64,000 bases of DNA from Enoplolaimus lenunculus (Eukaryota > Nematoda > Enoplea > Enoplida > Thoracostomopsidae), in the NCBI GenBank assembly GCA_030248215.1, contig JASANG010000797.1, forward strand, positions 1-64,000, read 5' to 3'. Of the stretch, positions 53,901 to 64,000 are shown piece after piece; position 1 is the stretch's first letter; each line of letters opens with the position of its first letter. The translations under genes were made by a program, and so were the position numbers. The notes beneath the pieces were generated by a model that saw only the letters and a list, made by a program, of their open reading frames with translations, ran no database searches and was not told where the DNA came from.

Positions 53901-54198
53901 TATCGCTCAACAGCAGTTTGAAACAATTTTCAAACACTAAAATACTGACAGAACAAAATTAATACAAGTCTGTACATTTTCTAAAATCGCAACGTTCTGC
54001 GCTAAACATTCTTTTGAACGAAAATAACCAAATACTGTCATATATATCGTTGAGCACGAACTAATTGTTTGCAACTGCAAAAATCAAACGAATGCACTAC
54101 GAATGCAAAAACATTTTGCCAAAGCTGCGTACTGTGAATTTGAAATTGCACTAAATACGTTTTAGAAAATGGCGTGAACTAAATACTTATAGGCGACT

Positions 54199-54283
<85 letters not shown>

Positions 54284-57200
54284 AATCAACGCAAATGTTT
54301 TGCGTTCAAGAAAATTTTGGCGATAATATTTGAAAAAAATAGACGCCGGAAAATCGATATTATACATTCTGTTAGATATGTATAAACAATCAAAAATTAC
54401 AGTTGTGAAGAAATCAGGGTAATGTCAGTTTATAGGTACGATCCGGAAGGATCAGGCCCGTTTGCCAGAACCTCTGGCTAGAGGGGGGTGCTTAAGGGCA
54501 TACAAGGGTTTTCGATGACTTAACACAAGGAAGGTTGAAAATTTTGTAGGGAGAGCCAAAACTTTGCCAAGGGGCGGTGATCCATTTGGCTCACGTATGC
54601 TCTGGTCTGGAAGGATTTCATATAAATTACGTTTGATGTCCACGTAATAACTGAAAACTAAGACACTGAGAAGGTTAGGCTTCGGCTTAGGTTTCCGCTT
54701 ATGTTTGGGTTTAGGCGTAGGCTATGTTTCGACCAATGCTAAGTAGCAAGATTCCGTGTTTAAACAAACAGTGTTCTTAATGCGGGATTCACGTTACAAC
54801 CCGGTGAACGCGGGTCACGGTTTGTCCCATGTTGATCCGACGTCAACGTTAAAATGCGGTCTCTTATATCGTTTCAACAAACAAAACTCGAATGTCATAT
54901 GACGTTAGCTTACAAACCCCCAGTGATTAACACTCTACAAGAGTGTACAATTTAGTAAAACTTTAGTAGTACAAGAGGTCCCCCTGGGCGTTACGTTTTT
55001 GGGTCACCCGCTTTTGTTTAGGGGGGTCGCCACCGGTACGCTTGAAAAGTATAATACGTATAGACTTTGAAATATATAAGGGAAGCAACTTTACAATATT
55101 GGAATATTTCTGCATCTGAATCTGAGATTTGTTAAACTTTTAGCAATTGAATTATTGGACGTCGGCCAAAAACGCAACGTACGCTGGGTACATTCTTTAG
55201 TGCATAAAACGTGCCCAGTTACAGTAAATAATCATCTACTCTTGGTATGACCAATATATATTCATACTGTCATATTCCGGTTCCTGCATCTTTAAATGCA
55301 GAAACCAGGAACAGGAACAGGAATTGAATTTAAAGTGTGAATTTTAAATAAAGACAGTAATTTAACGGTAATAATTTAATTGCGTCAACGACAAATTAAG
55401 CTTTGCGTTAATTTATCAAAATCGGAAACCACCAAAATTGTGCATCCGCTAAACTTGCAGTACACACATCAACATACGTTGTATGATGCGTGCAAAACTG
55501 CATATTTATGCATAATTGCAAGTTGCAAGAACAACGCATAAAATGCAATGTTTTTGCATCAAAACTCGCAGTGTTTTATGAGTTCATTTGTTTGGGAACT
55601 GCATGAAATACAGTTTCGTGCTGTGTTTACAAATGAACTCATCTCAAAACACAACGAGAAAAGCAAACGCCAATGCTGTAATTAATCAAAACAGTTTAGA
55701 TACTGATCGGATAGGAATGATTCAAATCTTCGAAAATTAGGTTATATTGAAGTACATTTGAAAAATCAGGCAATGATTTTAAACTGTGATTATTAGTAAA
55801 ATATTAATATGATGCGTACATTCATTAGTCACTGAAGCATATGACTATATGTAATCAGCGTTTTGAAGAACTTTGAAAATTTTTCCAAAAGTTTAACATT
55901 TTTCGCAAAAAACATAGTTTTTTTAGTTGAAATTTTGTGACGGATCCAAGGAAGATAGGGGATGTATGCCTCACACCGGCCCTGTCGTGCTGAAAATTTT
56001 GCGATACAAACAGTGCATTTAAAGCGCATGTGTTTTCTAGCCGAATAAGGTTAAAAATTGGCTAGGTTACATCACTGAAAAATTTTGAGGTTTTGTTCCA
56101 ATTGGCCAATCTTTAAAAGACGAAAAATTTTGCGGTTTCGTTGCAATTGGCCAATTTTAAAAGACAAAAAATGTTGCGGTTTTGTTGCAATTGGCCAATT
56201 TTAAAAGATATAAAATTTTGCGGTTTCGTTCCAATTGGCCAATCTTTAAAAGACAAAAAATTTTGCGGTTTCGTTCCAATTGGCCAATCTTTAAAAGATA
56301 AAAAATTTTGCGGTTTGTTGCAATTGGCCAATCTTAAAAGACAGAAAATTTTGCGGTTTTGTTGCAATTGGCCAATCCTAAAAGATAGAAAATTTTGATC
56401 AAAGCGCAACTTATTAAAGCTGTAAAATATCCGATCACAAGGTATAAACCTAATAGCGGTTGATGATAAGCCTTGTTACGGTAGAACCGCTTATAAAACG
56501 TACCTGATGGGTACAAGATTTACTGAAGAACGTTTAAAATTATACTGGTGTCATTTGACAAATTCCCACACGTCCTCATGTATTCTCAATTGTTTAGTAA
56601 TTAACAGCCCGAGTTGGTAATAGATCTTGTAACTTTACGAACCAGTGAACGCTGAAGTTTGAAATGTAAGACATTTTTAATTTAAATTTTTCTAATGTTG
56701 ATTTTCAGATCTTCATATACCACCAGTTCAATTTGTTGAAACTATTACGCAGGGCTCATATTCTCAAATGCGTATAGCAACTATCATCAATTAGCGATAG
56801 GTTTTCAAACTGACGAACATCTTCAGTTGCAGATCTCAAAATTGGTGCACAAGTAGGTCAAATCAAACGCGAACAAAGCGCTGAATTTCGAACCTTACCA
56901 TGCGCTGGTTCAAATCTCCAGCTGGGGATAGGTGCTACTCACATTTGAGAATACGGCTTCTGAGTTTGTGGTGGGTGATAGGAGACGTTAACACAGTACA
57001 GCCACTTAAAACGTACCTGGCGTTCTCAGGCAATTATGGAGTATATGTAGTAGGCCAAAGTGCTATTCAGACCAAATATTAATTGATTTAGTTGATTTTT
57101 ATGTACTGCGCAATGGCAGCTGGGCCTCCGCCAAACTTCTATTGAACAAGTTGTCAAATCAGAATGCACTATACGATTGGACGCACTAATTACTGGCCAG

Positions 57201-58147
57201 CAAACAGTGTTGGTTTGACATGAATAATATTTCAGTACCACAATTACTATTACGCCTGGTACAAACTGCAAATTGCTCAGAATATAAGATTAGTCTATGC
57301 TACTTTGGTCTGAATAACAGATTGGCCTGCGACATATACATAAAATTACGCTTACTTCATTTGACACCTGATCACTGTCACAGCTGTCATCTTCATAAAT
57401 GACTTCAAATTCGTCCACATCCTGTCCGTCGTCAATTTCGTCTTCATTCTCTTTTGAATCTGATTCGTTGTTTCTTCGATACTTTGGGCTCATATTTTCA
57501 ACGATAAGTTCGTCTAAAATTGTACCCTGACCCACAGTAGAATTGAAAACTCGCGGACATTTCAAAAAGAAATGCGGCTCGTTATCGTTTCCAGGCTCGC
57601 GTCCTGGTTGCACAATAAACCCTGCCGCTGGCCCAGATCTTGGCGGCGGTCGTAACGGCCGCTGGCGAGCATCTGGGATAGCTAAAATAGGCTGCCGGTC
57701 AGGCACATCTTCTAGCAGCTTTGCACTGATCCTGGACGTATCTGGATTTCGCTTTGAGCCATTGCTTTCGTTGTGAGTGTTTGTTCGCAACTCGTTTGGT
57801 TCCAAACGAGGTATGCTTTTCGAACCTTGCGATGGTATTGGTACAAAATCGAAATTTCGAATTGGCGAACGCCAGCTCGAGTTGATGCAACCATTGTCAG
57901 GTTGATGATTTTGAAATGGTCGAGGTTGAATTTCAATTGACTCGTGTGAATCGATTCGAATAATTGCCGTTGAGCTGTCGTTTTCGCAATCAGAATGTGT
58001 TTCTTCAATATAAGTTGAAGTTGGTTGTTGGCGTTCTTGCATACTTCGATTGCTCTGGTTACTGTAGTCGTACGATGGGTAATCGGAATCTGGTGGCTCT
58101 TCGACGTAAAATTGCATCGCTTCTGATATACAGTAATCAGTTGCCAT
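49270..58147 (-). CDS. Tail-anchored Pro/Asn-rich protein of unknown family, 3 exons, 901 aa
   Basis: Coding sequence of 2706 nt on the minus strand: exon 1 58147-57356, exon 2 51768-51542, exon 3 50956-49270, joined in frame. An in-frame TAG 15 nt before the ATG fixes the start. There is no signal peptide. Residues 1-264 are acidic and Tyr/Ser/Asp/Glu-rich with a Pro/Arg patch (RPLRPPPRSGPAAG). Residues 265-380 are mixed. About 383-415 are poly-Asn followed by KSKKKRGHNK. About 450-780 are Pro/Gly-rich with many PPPP and GGG runs. The last ~28 residues are one strongly hydrophobic segment after a Cys-rich CYRVCCESG motif (possible palmitoylation). This suggests a tail-anchored protein with a long disordered cytosolic region. 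The C-terminus TLV resembles a PDZ ligand but lies within the membrane run. No known domain is recognised. Confidence 0.8.
51289..51380. repeat. AAAT-rich tetranucleotide tract
   Basis: Irregular AAATAAATAAAT runs next to the 40-bp array; the array probably grew out of this tract. Confidence 0.75.
51381..51540 (+). repeat. 40-bp tandem array, 4 identical units, at a splice donor
   Basis: Four identical units of AATAAAATATACTAATACAC + GCAAACAAATAAATAAAGTA. The last base abuts exon 2 of the minus-strand gene and forms part of its donor. Confidence 0.9.
51542..51768 (-). CDS. Unknown tail-anchored protein, exon 2
   Basis: 227 nt, acceptor TTGTTTCAG, donor GTACTT. It encodes VDDKSAIRCGLEDTTES... 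ending SPPLIPK plus two bases of Arg. A perfect 40-bp tandem array starts immediately at the donor. Confidence 0.8.
51769..52683. other. Intron of minus-strand gene, no other feature seen
   Basis: Part of the 5.6-kb intron between exons 1 and 2; no additional exon with matching phase was recognised. Confidence 0.4.
52684..52960. mobile_element. Harbinger-like MITE, short form
   Basis: Flanked by TTA; ends AGCCCTATTTAGACGTGCAA and GTTCGTGTGAATAGGGTT, in the large intron of the minus-strand gene. Confidence 0.76.
53130..53312. mobile_element. TTAGGC-bearing MITE, class c
   Basis: Perfect 8-bp duplication GTTTAGTT at 53122-53129 and 53313-53320; right end GGCCCTAAAAAAGTAACATAGGCC. In the large intron of the minus-strand gene. 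Confidence 0.8.
53621..53796 (+). mobile_element. Short non-autonomous Helitron
   Basis: Begins TCAATATATTAAAGCTGG after an A and ends CAGACTAG before a T, with a perfect hairpin TTTGCGC-att-GCGCAAA about 11 nt before the end. The first ~45 bp match the copy at 13279. Confidence 0.74.
54201..54278. repeat. (TA)n microsatellite
   Basis: About 38 uninterrupted AT units, then TTATATATAA. Confidence 0.92.
54447..54612. mobile_element. MITE with GTTTGCCAGA-type ends
   Basis: Shares AGGGCATACAAGGGTTTTCG, AAGGTTGAAAATTTTGTAGG and the GGCTCACGTATGCTC right end. Confidence 0.52.
54785..54920. mobile_element. Short derivative of the CATATG-palindrome element
   Basis: GATTCACGTTACAACCCGGT matches the left end of 33693-34310. 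GACGTCAACGTTAAAATGCG to ATGTCATATGACGTTAGCTT matches the right end in inverted orientation. Confidence 0.55.
54921..56089. other. Intron sequence, no other feature seen
   Basis: AT-rich with repeated TTGCATG-like words (ATGCATAATTGCAAGTTGCA near 55500) but no recognisable element ends. Confidence 0.4.
56090..56400 (+). repeat. ~44-bp minisatellite with ATTGGCCAAT, 7 units
   Basis: Seven units, each with GCGGTTTCGTTCCAATTGGC then CAATCTTTAAAAGAC. In the large intron of the minus-strand gene. Confidence 0.87.
56752..56960. mobile_element. MITE with CATATTCTCAAATGC ends, single-unit core
   Basis: Core TGCGCTGGTTCAAATC once only; right end ACATTTGAGAATACGGC. In the large intron of the minus-strand gene. 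Confidence 0.7.
57050..57335. mobile_element. MITE with GTAGGCCAAAGTGCTATTCA ends
   Basis: Right end TTTGGTCTGAATAACAGATT then GGCCTGCGACATATAC; it ends about 20 bp before the donor of exon 1 of the minus-strand gene. Confidence 0.62.
57356..58147 (-). CDS. Unknown tail-anchored protein, exon 1
   Basis: 792 nt, 264 codons, start ATG at 58147, donor GTAAGC in phase 0. The frame is open throughout, starting MATDYCISEAMQFYVEEPPD. The long frame and codon pattern contrast with the AT-rich repeat surroundings. Confidence 0.82.
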
Positions 58148-58238
58148 TTTAAGTAATGTTCGCTATATGTGTTTTAGACTATTGATTCTTTAGCTAATAC
58201 AACTGTTAGAACGGCAGCTACTCGTGTACACCAGCTTA

Positions 58239-58492
58239 AAATCCTATTCACACGTGCAAGTTTCTGCCACGAGTACTTGCAGCTGCAACTTGCACTTGAA
58301 AGTTTTGTCTAAAATCCCGTTCGAAAAACTTGCAGCTGCAAATAATTCATTAAAAATCATTGCTAGCAATTTAGTTTACATGTGTGAATAACCATGCAAT
58401 TTCACTGAATTTATCGTAGCCGCTTTCTCATTGGTTGATGAAAAAATGCAAGTTCTGCGTGCAATTTGTAGTTGCATGTGTGCATCGGGCAT
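58239..58492. mobile_element. Harbinger-like MITE, short form
   Basis: Left end AATCCTATTCACACGTGCAA; right end degraded. It lies about 90 bp upstream of the start codon of the minus-strand gene, so possibly in its promoter. Confidence 0.68.
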
Positions 58493-59077
58493 AATACTTG
58501 AGCGATTTTGACCGTAACTGGTGCATCTGCTGGACTTTATTTTCCAATACTGATCGCGATTACGAAACAATTTGAGGTGCGGTCGAAGGTGGTGGCATGT
58601 TGGGATTTCTGGTTATGGTCAAAGATAAAAATCATAAAACTGCGAAATCCCAAAATTTCACCACAAACAAAATCTATCAATTTTCCAGCTGGGACGGTGG
58701 GATTTTGGGATGGCAGGAAGCATACACGGGCCGCAGTTACTGTACCCACCAGTACATGTGTTTAAGTAAATACGGTCTATTTTGAATATATCTGCATGGT
58801 TATTGGCCTGAGAAAAATAACCAGAATAAAGGGTTTTTTCCATTTCTATCGTTTTTACCACAAGGGGTAGAAAAATAAAAAAATGACGAAAACAAAAACT
58901 AAAACGTTCCTTAAATCTTGGAACTAAATATGATATAAAATAACGTTTAGATGACTTGTAACTAATTCACATGCAACAGGCTAACAATGATCGTGTGTTA
59001 ATTTCACCGTCCTAAATAACAGTTAGTTTTTGATATATTTAATTGATAACTGAGACATATATGTATTTGTGTCGTTA
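58493..59077. other. No gene seen upstream of the minus-strand gene
   Basis: Contains an imperfect inverted pair (GGGATTTCTGGTTATG / CAAAATTTCACCAC region, 58605-58710), otherwise unremarkable. Confidence 0.35.
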
Positions 59078-59290
59078 GTCAAGCCGCTATTCAAGCCAAT
59101 TACTAACTGGCCTAAGACGGATCAGCTATTTTATGCAATAGCATTTTCGCCAAGTCCAACGTGCTAAACACGGCTAACAACAAACCAGCGTTACTTATAC
59201 AACATTAGTATTTCTTCCAATCTCACAATTGCTCTATTTGGCCAGCTAGTAATTGGCATGAATAGCAGTTTGGCCTACGACATACACATT
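59078..59290. mobile_element. MITE with GCCGCTATTCAAGCCAATTA ends
   Basis: Right end AATTGGCATGAATAGCAGTT then GGCCTACGACATACAC, the same family as 57050-57335. Confidence 0.62.
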
Positions 59291-59484
59291 AAAGTCATCG
59301 CACTTTATGATGAAGCGTTGATTTTTCTGCGACCATCAAATCAACCGTTAGTTGTAATATAAACTTTCACGTTCGCTGTTTGATCCCTGTTTGTTTCAAA
59401 AGATTTCTAGAGGAAAGTACTTGAAATTTACTTTTTCACAGTGCGTAAGCTCATCAGCCACAAATGTTCAAAAATCGTGCACAA

Positions 59485-59486
<2 letters not shown>

Positions 59487-59551
<65 letters not shown>
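59487..59551. repeat. (TA)n microsatellite
   Basis: About 32 AT units, followed by TCTATATGTATG. Confidence 0.92.
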
Positions 59552-59552
<1 letters not shown>

Positions 59553-59579
59553 TATATGTATGTATATATATTGCAGTGA

Positions 59580-60729
59580 ATTGTGTTGCGTGAACAAAAA
59601 ACTGCAAAATCTACAATGTTCATACTATAGTCGCAGTGCAATTACGTTGCAAACGGCAAATGAAAACTTTTAAGCTTAATTCGATCACATTCAAGTATCC
59701 GTCGTTGAAAATTAAGGCCACATAAGCGATTCAAGGACTCTTTAACGTTTTAGCAAATTAATTATTAAAATTAATATTTTGAGTTCAATTAATTTCAAAA
59801 AGACTTAATATTTACAGGTGCGTTTGTAATTGGTAACAGTTGTCGTTTCTTGCTGTGGTTGCAGTACAAAATCACGGTTGGCATAAAAACAACTGTATAA
59901 CGCAACAGTTCCTACAAACAGGTGTAAGCTATTGCAGGCACAGCTGACTTATGATGAAATGTCTTCAGCTTAATATTAATTAACCAATTCTATAAAAAAA
60001 TTTCAATTTTCATTTTGAAAAAAAAATCACACAAAACCTATTTGAAAATAAATTTATATCTCAATATCCTGCAATTTTGTCAACCTATGCGTGGCTGATG
60101 ATAACTTTGTGCAATCTGCAATATTCGCCCGAGTGATCGCATATAAGCGAAGTATTTAAACGAACTAGCAGTCGTTAACCTTGTTTGAAACGCCGACATC
60201 TGCAGGTAGCAATTAAAATAGCGAAATTATTGCTAAATTAGGAAAATGTTCAAAATTTTAGTTTTTCCAAATAAACAATTTTCAAAAACAAGAAAAATGA
60301 CCAGTAAAACTGTTAAAGTATTCGGTGAAAAAAAATAATTGATTCTCAAATTGACTGATTAGTAGATTTTTGCTGTTCAATCATGTATTCTTAAAACTTT
60401 GCGATAATTGTTGTCTTGTTTTTAACTTGGAAAATTGAAAAAATTATCATTCTGACCGCCTAGCTGGCTTTTGAGTTTTTTTAAACATTTCAAGGTTTTT
60501 AGATACATTGGCCACCAGCCCGTTGCGTTAGAATAACATTAGTTTGTTAGAAAAGACTCAACCTCGCTTATAATGACTGAAAACCTTGTATGCTGTTCCT
60601 AAAATTAAGTTTGCCCAACTACTAGCAATTATATATGCGAAACTATTACAATCCTCAGCTTTGCATTAATTTGATTAACTTAAAGAGCTCTTAAAATTAA
60701 CATACAGCATGAATTTCATTAATTCAAAC
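59580..60729. other. No gene seen
   Basis: AT-rich; only a weak GTAGCCAGC-family remnant near 60506-60603. Confidence 0.45.
60506..60603. mobile_element. Degraded MITE of the GTAGCCAGC family, left part
   Basis: CATTGGCCACCAGCCCGTTG followed by AGACTCAACCTCGCTTATAA; weak. Confidence 0.35.
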
Positions 60730-60873
60730 GGCCCATGTTACTTTAAGGGGCGTCCCAGTTTCTGATGGATTTATAAATGATTAAATTTAGATTGTAGATT
60801 ACATTTTTTGGTTAGGCTTACGCTTAGGAATACGCTTAATCTACTGTTACGCGCCCTAAAAGTAACATTGACC
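60730..60873. mobile_element. TTAGGC-bearing MITE, class c
   Basis: Perfect 8-bp duplication ATTCAAAC on both sides; ends GGCCCATGTTACTTTAAGGG and CCCTAAAAGTAACATTGACC; only two TTAGG-type units inside. Confidence 0.82.
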
Positions 60874-61651
60874 ATTCAAACGATGCCCCAGACATTAGGC
60901 TAATACTTGAAAAGTCAACGTTATAAACAGACAGATTCAATTATTAATATATTTAACTGCAAGCTCTTGCTCCCTCCAGTCGAAAATGGTGAAACGAAAA
61001 ATGTTTCATTATACTGCAGTACAAGATTAGTGTTTGCAAAATTGCAACTGCAATATTTGCACGCAGAATTTCAACTCTTAAAAGGTCCGGTCGTATTATA
61101 CTTCAATGAACAGTGCAGTATTTAGAAATTCATATTTAACGGAATTTTGCATTTTGTTCCAACGGCGTCGCTATAATTTTAATTTTTAAGCTTGTAACTT
61201 AACGTAAAATATAATTTTTTTTGAGTTTTAGTATTTAGAATTTAATTTTAAACCATGTTTACTAAGGCTTTTTTGTCTTGAGAAATTTCAGGAGGGGTAT
61301 ACCCGTATTATTCGACCCCCCATTAACATATATGCTACTATTTCGTTCGTTCGTTGACGATAGATGACACTGTATGATTATACAGCGATAAGACCGTCTT
61401 AAACTCAAGGTTGTATGCAACATTAATGCCTGTGAGAGAATAAAATTGCAAACATTTTGTTACAACTTACCCCAGAAACCAATAACTTAAGATTCGGTTG
61501 TGTGGTCATGACAATTTATTTTGAAACGAATTTGTTCAAAATGAAAATAATTTTTGCTCTAAATTTTTTTAAGTATTGTTGGCTAATTTTAGCCGTAATG
61601 ATTTTGGGGCGGAACGTTTTTAATTGTCGAATCAAATTTTATACAAATGCT
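60874..61651. other. No gene seen
   Basis: AT-rich; a short CAGGAGGGGTATACC / TTCGACCCCCC remnant of the GTAGCCAGC family near 61288-61320. Confidence 0.42.
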
Positions 61652-61821
61652 GGCCCATGTATAGAACAGGGCCGGATCGTTTTCCGACGGGGCTGTAGTA
61701 GAGTCAGTTTAAGCTTCAGACGAACTTTTTTGCTTCGGCTTAGGAATATGCTCATCTTTACAATTACGCATAGGTTTAGGCTTATGAATATGCTTATACT
61801 GCCCTGTTTTATACATAGGCC
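61652..61821. mobile_element. TTAGGC-bearing MITE, class a
   Basis: Perfect 8-bp duplication CAAATGCT at 61644-61651 and 61822-61829. Confidence 0.82.
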
Positions 61822-62053
61822 CAAATGCTAAATTGTTAAAATGTAACCATGAAATCATGTGATTATTGAAAAATAGCAACCTTTTTTATGAATTTTTCTG
61901 TGAAAATTAAGTCGCCAGAGATTAAACTGCGGCAATCCATTTAGATTAGCGGTAGAGCATAACTGCGTAGTGGAAAGCACCTGGACCCAGGGCACAATTA
62001 CTATTTTCTGACAGACTCATAGAATTTACTTGGAATTAAGCTGATTAAAAACA

Positions 62054-62420
62054 CACTGTAAATTTCAGTGAGTTGATTTTAACTCAGAATGAGCTGTATC
62101 CACTCAGAGATTTGAGATCTGAATTAGGACTTTCAGAACACAGAATTCTGCATTGACCGAACTCGTTGTGAGTGAATAAAAGTTCAAATAATTACAAAGT
62201 AAATTCAGAAGAATTGATTGATCATCTCAGAGTGAAAAATAGTTATTTCTGTTTATTTCTGAGTTAATAATAGTAAACATTAACTCACTCTGAGCTGAAT
62301 TAATTCTGGGTTAGTTTATAACTAACTTAGAATGAGTTCAATCAATTCAGGATCCTGAATTCGTAAATACCTAATTCAGAGCTCAGACCTCTGCGTAGAT
62401 TGAACTCATTCTGAATTAAA
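62054..62420. mobile_element. MITE of GAGTTGATTAATCAACTC type, rearranged
   Basis: Starts CACTGTAAATTTCAGTGAGT. The interior palindromes are partly repeated, and the right end runs into a different element at about 62421. Confidence 0.62.
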
Positions 62421-62790
62421 GTGACCCGAATGAGAAAAGGGAATAATATTTATTTGGCCTCTCCAGTGGGTAACCCCCTTGTTATTCGGTTACGGACTGT
62501 TATTTATTTTCAATCAGCCCTCTGCCACCCTTCGTTACTGATATATATCGAGTACTGCAACTATTCGTTCAATTAAATGTTTTCGCCTTGCATCAAAAGT
62601 TTGAGCGACAATGCAAGGTTATACTTTTGAATGTTACTTTCAAAACTTTTAAGTGCACTTTAAAGTTTGGCACTCAAGGACTCTAATTACGTTTAGGAGC
62701 TATCCGCTTACGGACTCTTATTAGGGATGCGGACTCCAATTGATTGGGACTCAAAATAAGGAATAGCGCAACCCTAAGATTCTGGTGGCG
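62421..62790. mobile_element. Second copy of the GTGACCCGAATAAG element, right end missing
   Basis: Left end AGTGACCCGAATGAGAAAAG; shared internal blocks GATATTTATTTGGCC and ACGGACTGTTATTTATTTTC with the copy at 45431. Confidence 0.6.
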
Positions 62791-63071
62791 TCCATACCAT
62801 GAACTATTATTCACCTCCGATTGCTTACATTCTTTTCAAAACAAAACTAAAATTCAAATTTAACAATGCTAATATTGACAATTTCGTTTATTTAGCAATT
62901 TCTAAAACGTTTCGGTGTTTTTGTACTTTAAAATACAGCGAATGCTTATAACAATCAAAAATGTTTAACACATTTTAAGACAGTTTTTTCTTAAATTTAA
63001 CACAGGAATCATTGACGAACAAAAAAATATGCTACGAGTCAAAGCTAAACGTGGCCGTCTATGAATGACGC

Positions 63072-63255
63072 GGTCCAAGTTACGTTTAAGGGTGTTTCGT
63101 TTTCTGATGAGACTACAAAACAGTAGGTTTAGATTTTAGACTATATTTGTGGTTTAGGCTTTGGCTTAGGATTATACTTTTTTAACGTTTAGGTTTAGGC
63201 CTAGGCGTAGAAATTTGCGTATGCTTAAATTACGGTCATAAAAGTACCATTGGCC
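63072..63255. mobile_element. TTAGGC-bearing MITE, class c
   Basis: Ends GGTCCAAGTTACGTTTAAGGG and CATAAAAGTACCATTGGCC; degenerate TTAGG units inside. Confidence 0.65.
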
Positions 63256-63566
63256 GGTGACAAGATTGGCTGTTATACACTTTCCTTTGAAGTTGTGGAA
63301 ATTTTCAAATGTTGCGTAAACTTAGGCTAACGTTTTGGCTTAGGGTTAGGCTTAGAGTACGGCTTTAAGCTTATATAAGCTAGAAAGTGTGCATCTGCAA
63401 CAATATCCGCAAGCGGAAGACTTAATGCAGGCTGCAGATTAGGTATTTTCGTAAAAAAAGTTATAGAATTTTATAAATCATGGATTTTGAATTTTAGTAC
63501 TGTTTTTTGCAACATAAAAAATGAATGTTAATTGCGAACACAGTTCACTTGCTTCAAATTGTTTTT

Positions 63567-63610
63567 ACTGGTGGTGATAGGTGCTACACACATTTGAGAA
63601 TACAGCTCAA
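63567..63610. mobile_element. Right-end fragment of the TATTCTCAAATG MITE
   Basis: GGTGGTGATAGGTGCTACAC followed by ACATTTGAGAATACAGC. Confidence 0.5.
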
Positions 63611-63764
63611 GAAGACGTTGAATAAAAAAAACTGTTATCAACCAACAAATCAAGGAGTAATGTGGCGAAACGAAGCGTACCTGTTATTTTACGGAAGATT
63701 CTGTATAAAACTAAAATATAAAATTGCTAAATAACCAGATCTGAAAGCCGTTATCGTTTGATTA

Positions 63765-63820
63765 CGCCTAAGCCTAAGCCTAAGCGTAAGCCTAAGTCTA
63801 AGCCTAAGCCTAAGCATTGA
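63765..63820 (+). repeat. CCTAAG/TTAGGC array
   Basis: About nine hexamer units of CCTAAG type with single-base variants (GTAAG, TCTAAG). No terminal repeats recognised next to it. Confidence 0.6.
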
Positions 63821-64000
63821 TTTAAAACCCGAGTTCGGCTAATCGTTAAATATTTTCAACCTGTCTGTGATATCGGCATGCAAACGTGGACTGGCTATCT
63901 GACCTACAGAGCAAATATCCGGCGGATGTAACTATTTTTGCAGTCAATGGTCAGCAGATTTATATCAAAACGACGCGGCCGATATTAACGTCCATTTCGT

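Overview
The window comes from a large, AT-rich, repeat-laden invertebrate animal genome. It holds only four protein-coding genes I can support, all spliced with GT/AG introns of about 0.3 to 5.6 kb. Nearly everything else is short non-autonomous DNA transposons (MITEs), two small Helitrons, microsatellites and minisatellites. I see no reverse transcriptase, transposase, viral gene, rRNA or CRISPR. The species cannot be fixed from sequence alone. Many repeats carry TTAGGC arrays, the telomere unit known from nematodes, but here they lie inside transposons and are not diagnostic.

Layout. 1-12.2 kb: repeats only, plus one tRNA-Thr-like relic at 8.6 kb. 12.2-14.7 kb (+): a three-exon gene for a 158-residue secreted neuropeptide precursor with amidation/dibasic cassettes. 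14.7-24.5 kb: repeats, including a 32-bp satellite-like array (17.5-18.4 kb), two near-perfect palindromes (18.6-18.8 kb) and a GC-rich 41-bp array (19.0-19.35 kb). 24.5-32.2 kb (+) and 37.6-43.6 kb (+): two tandem eight-exon alpha-carbonic anhydrase genes with identical internal exon lengths and phases. Their sequence identity is mosaic, which suggests gene conversion, and their C-termini differ (hydrophobic anchor versus basic tail). 49.3-58.1 kb (-): a three-exon gene for a 901-residue, low-complexity, proline/asparagine-rich protein with a single C-terminal membrane segment; I do not recognise its family. 58.2-64 kb: repeats.

The most unusual content is in the mobile elements. One is a TTAA-flanked inverted-repeat element (nine copies) that carries a tRNA-Gly-like core with pol III A and B boxes. 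Another is a large group of elements with 8-bp target duplications and three different terminal-repeat classes, all filled with TTAGGC-type arrays. A third group looks Harbinger-like (TTA/TAA duplications). There are also TA-flanked palindromic elements, CAGGG-ended hAT-like elements and Helitrons ending in hairpin-CTAG. Several insertions lie 25-60 bp from splice sites of the host genes, and three of the tandem arrays appear to be expansions of, or to abut, these elements or a splice site.

The genes themselves are ordinary animal functions: a secreted peptide messenger, two extracellular CO2/bicarbonate enzymes and one membrane-anchored protein of unknown role. Nothing indicates that they act in one pathway.
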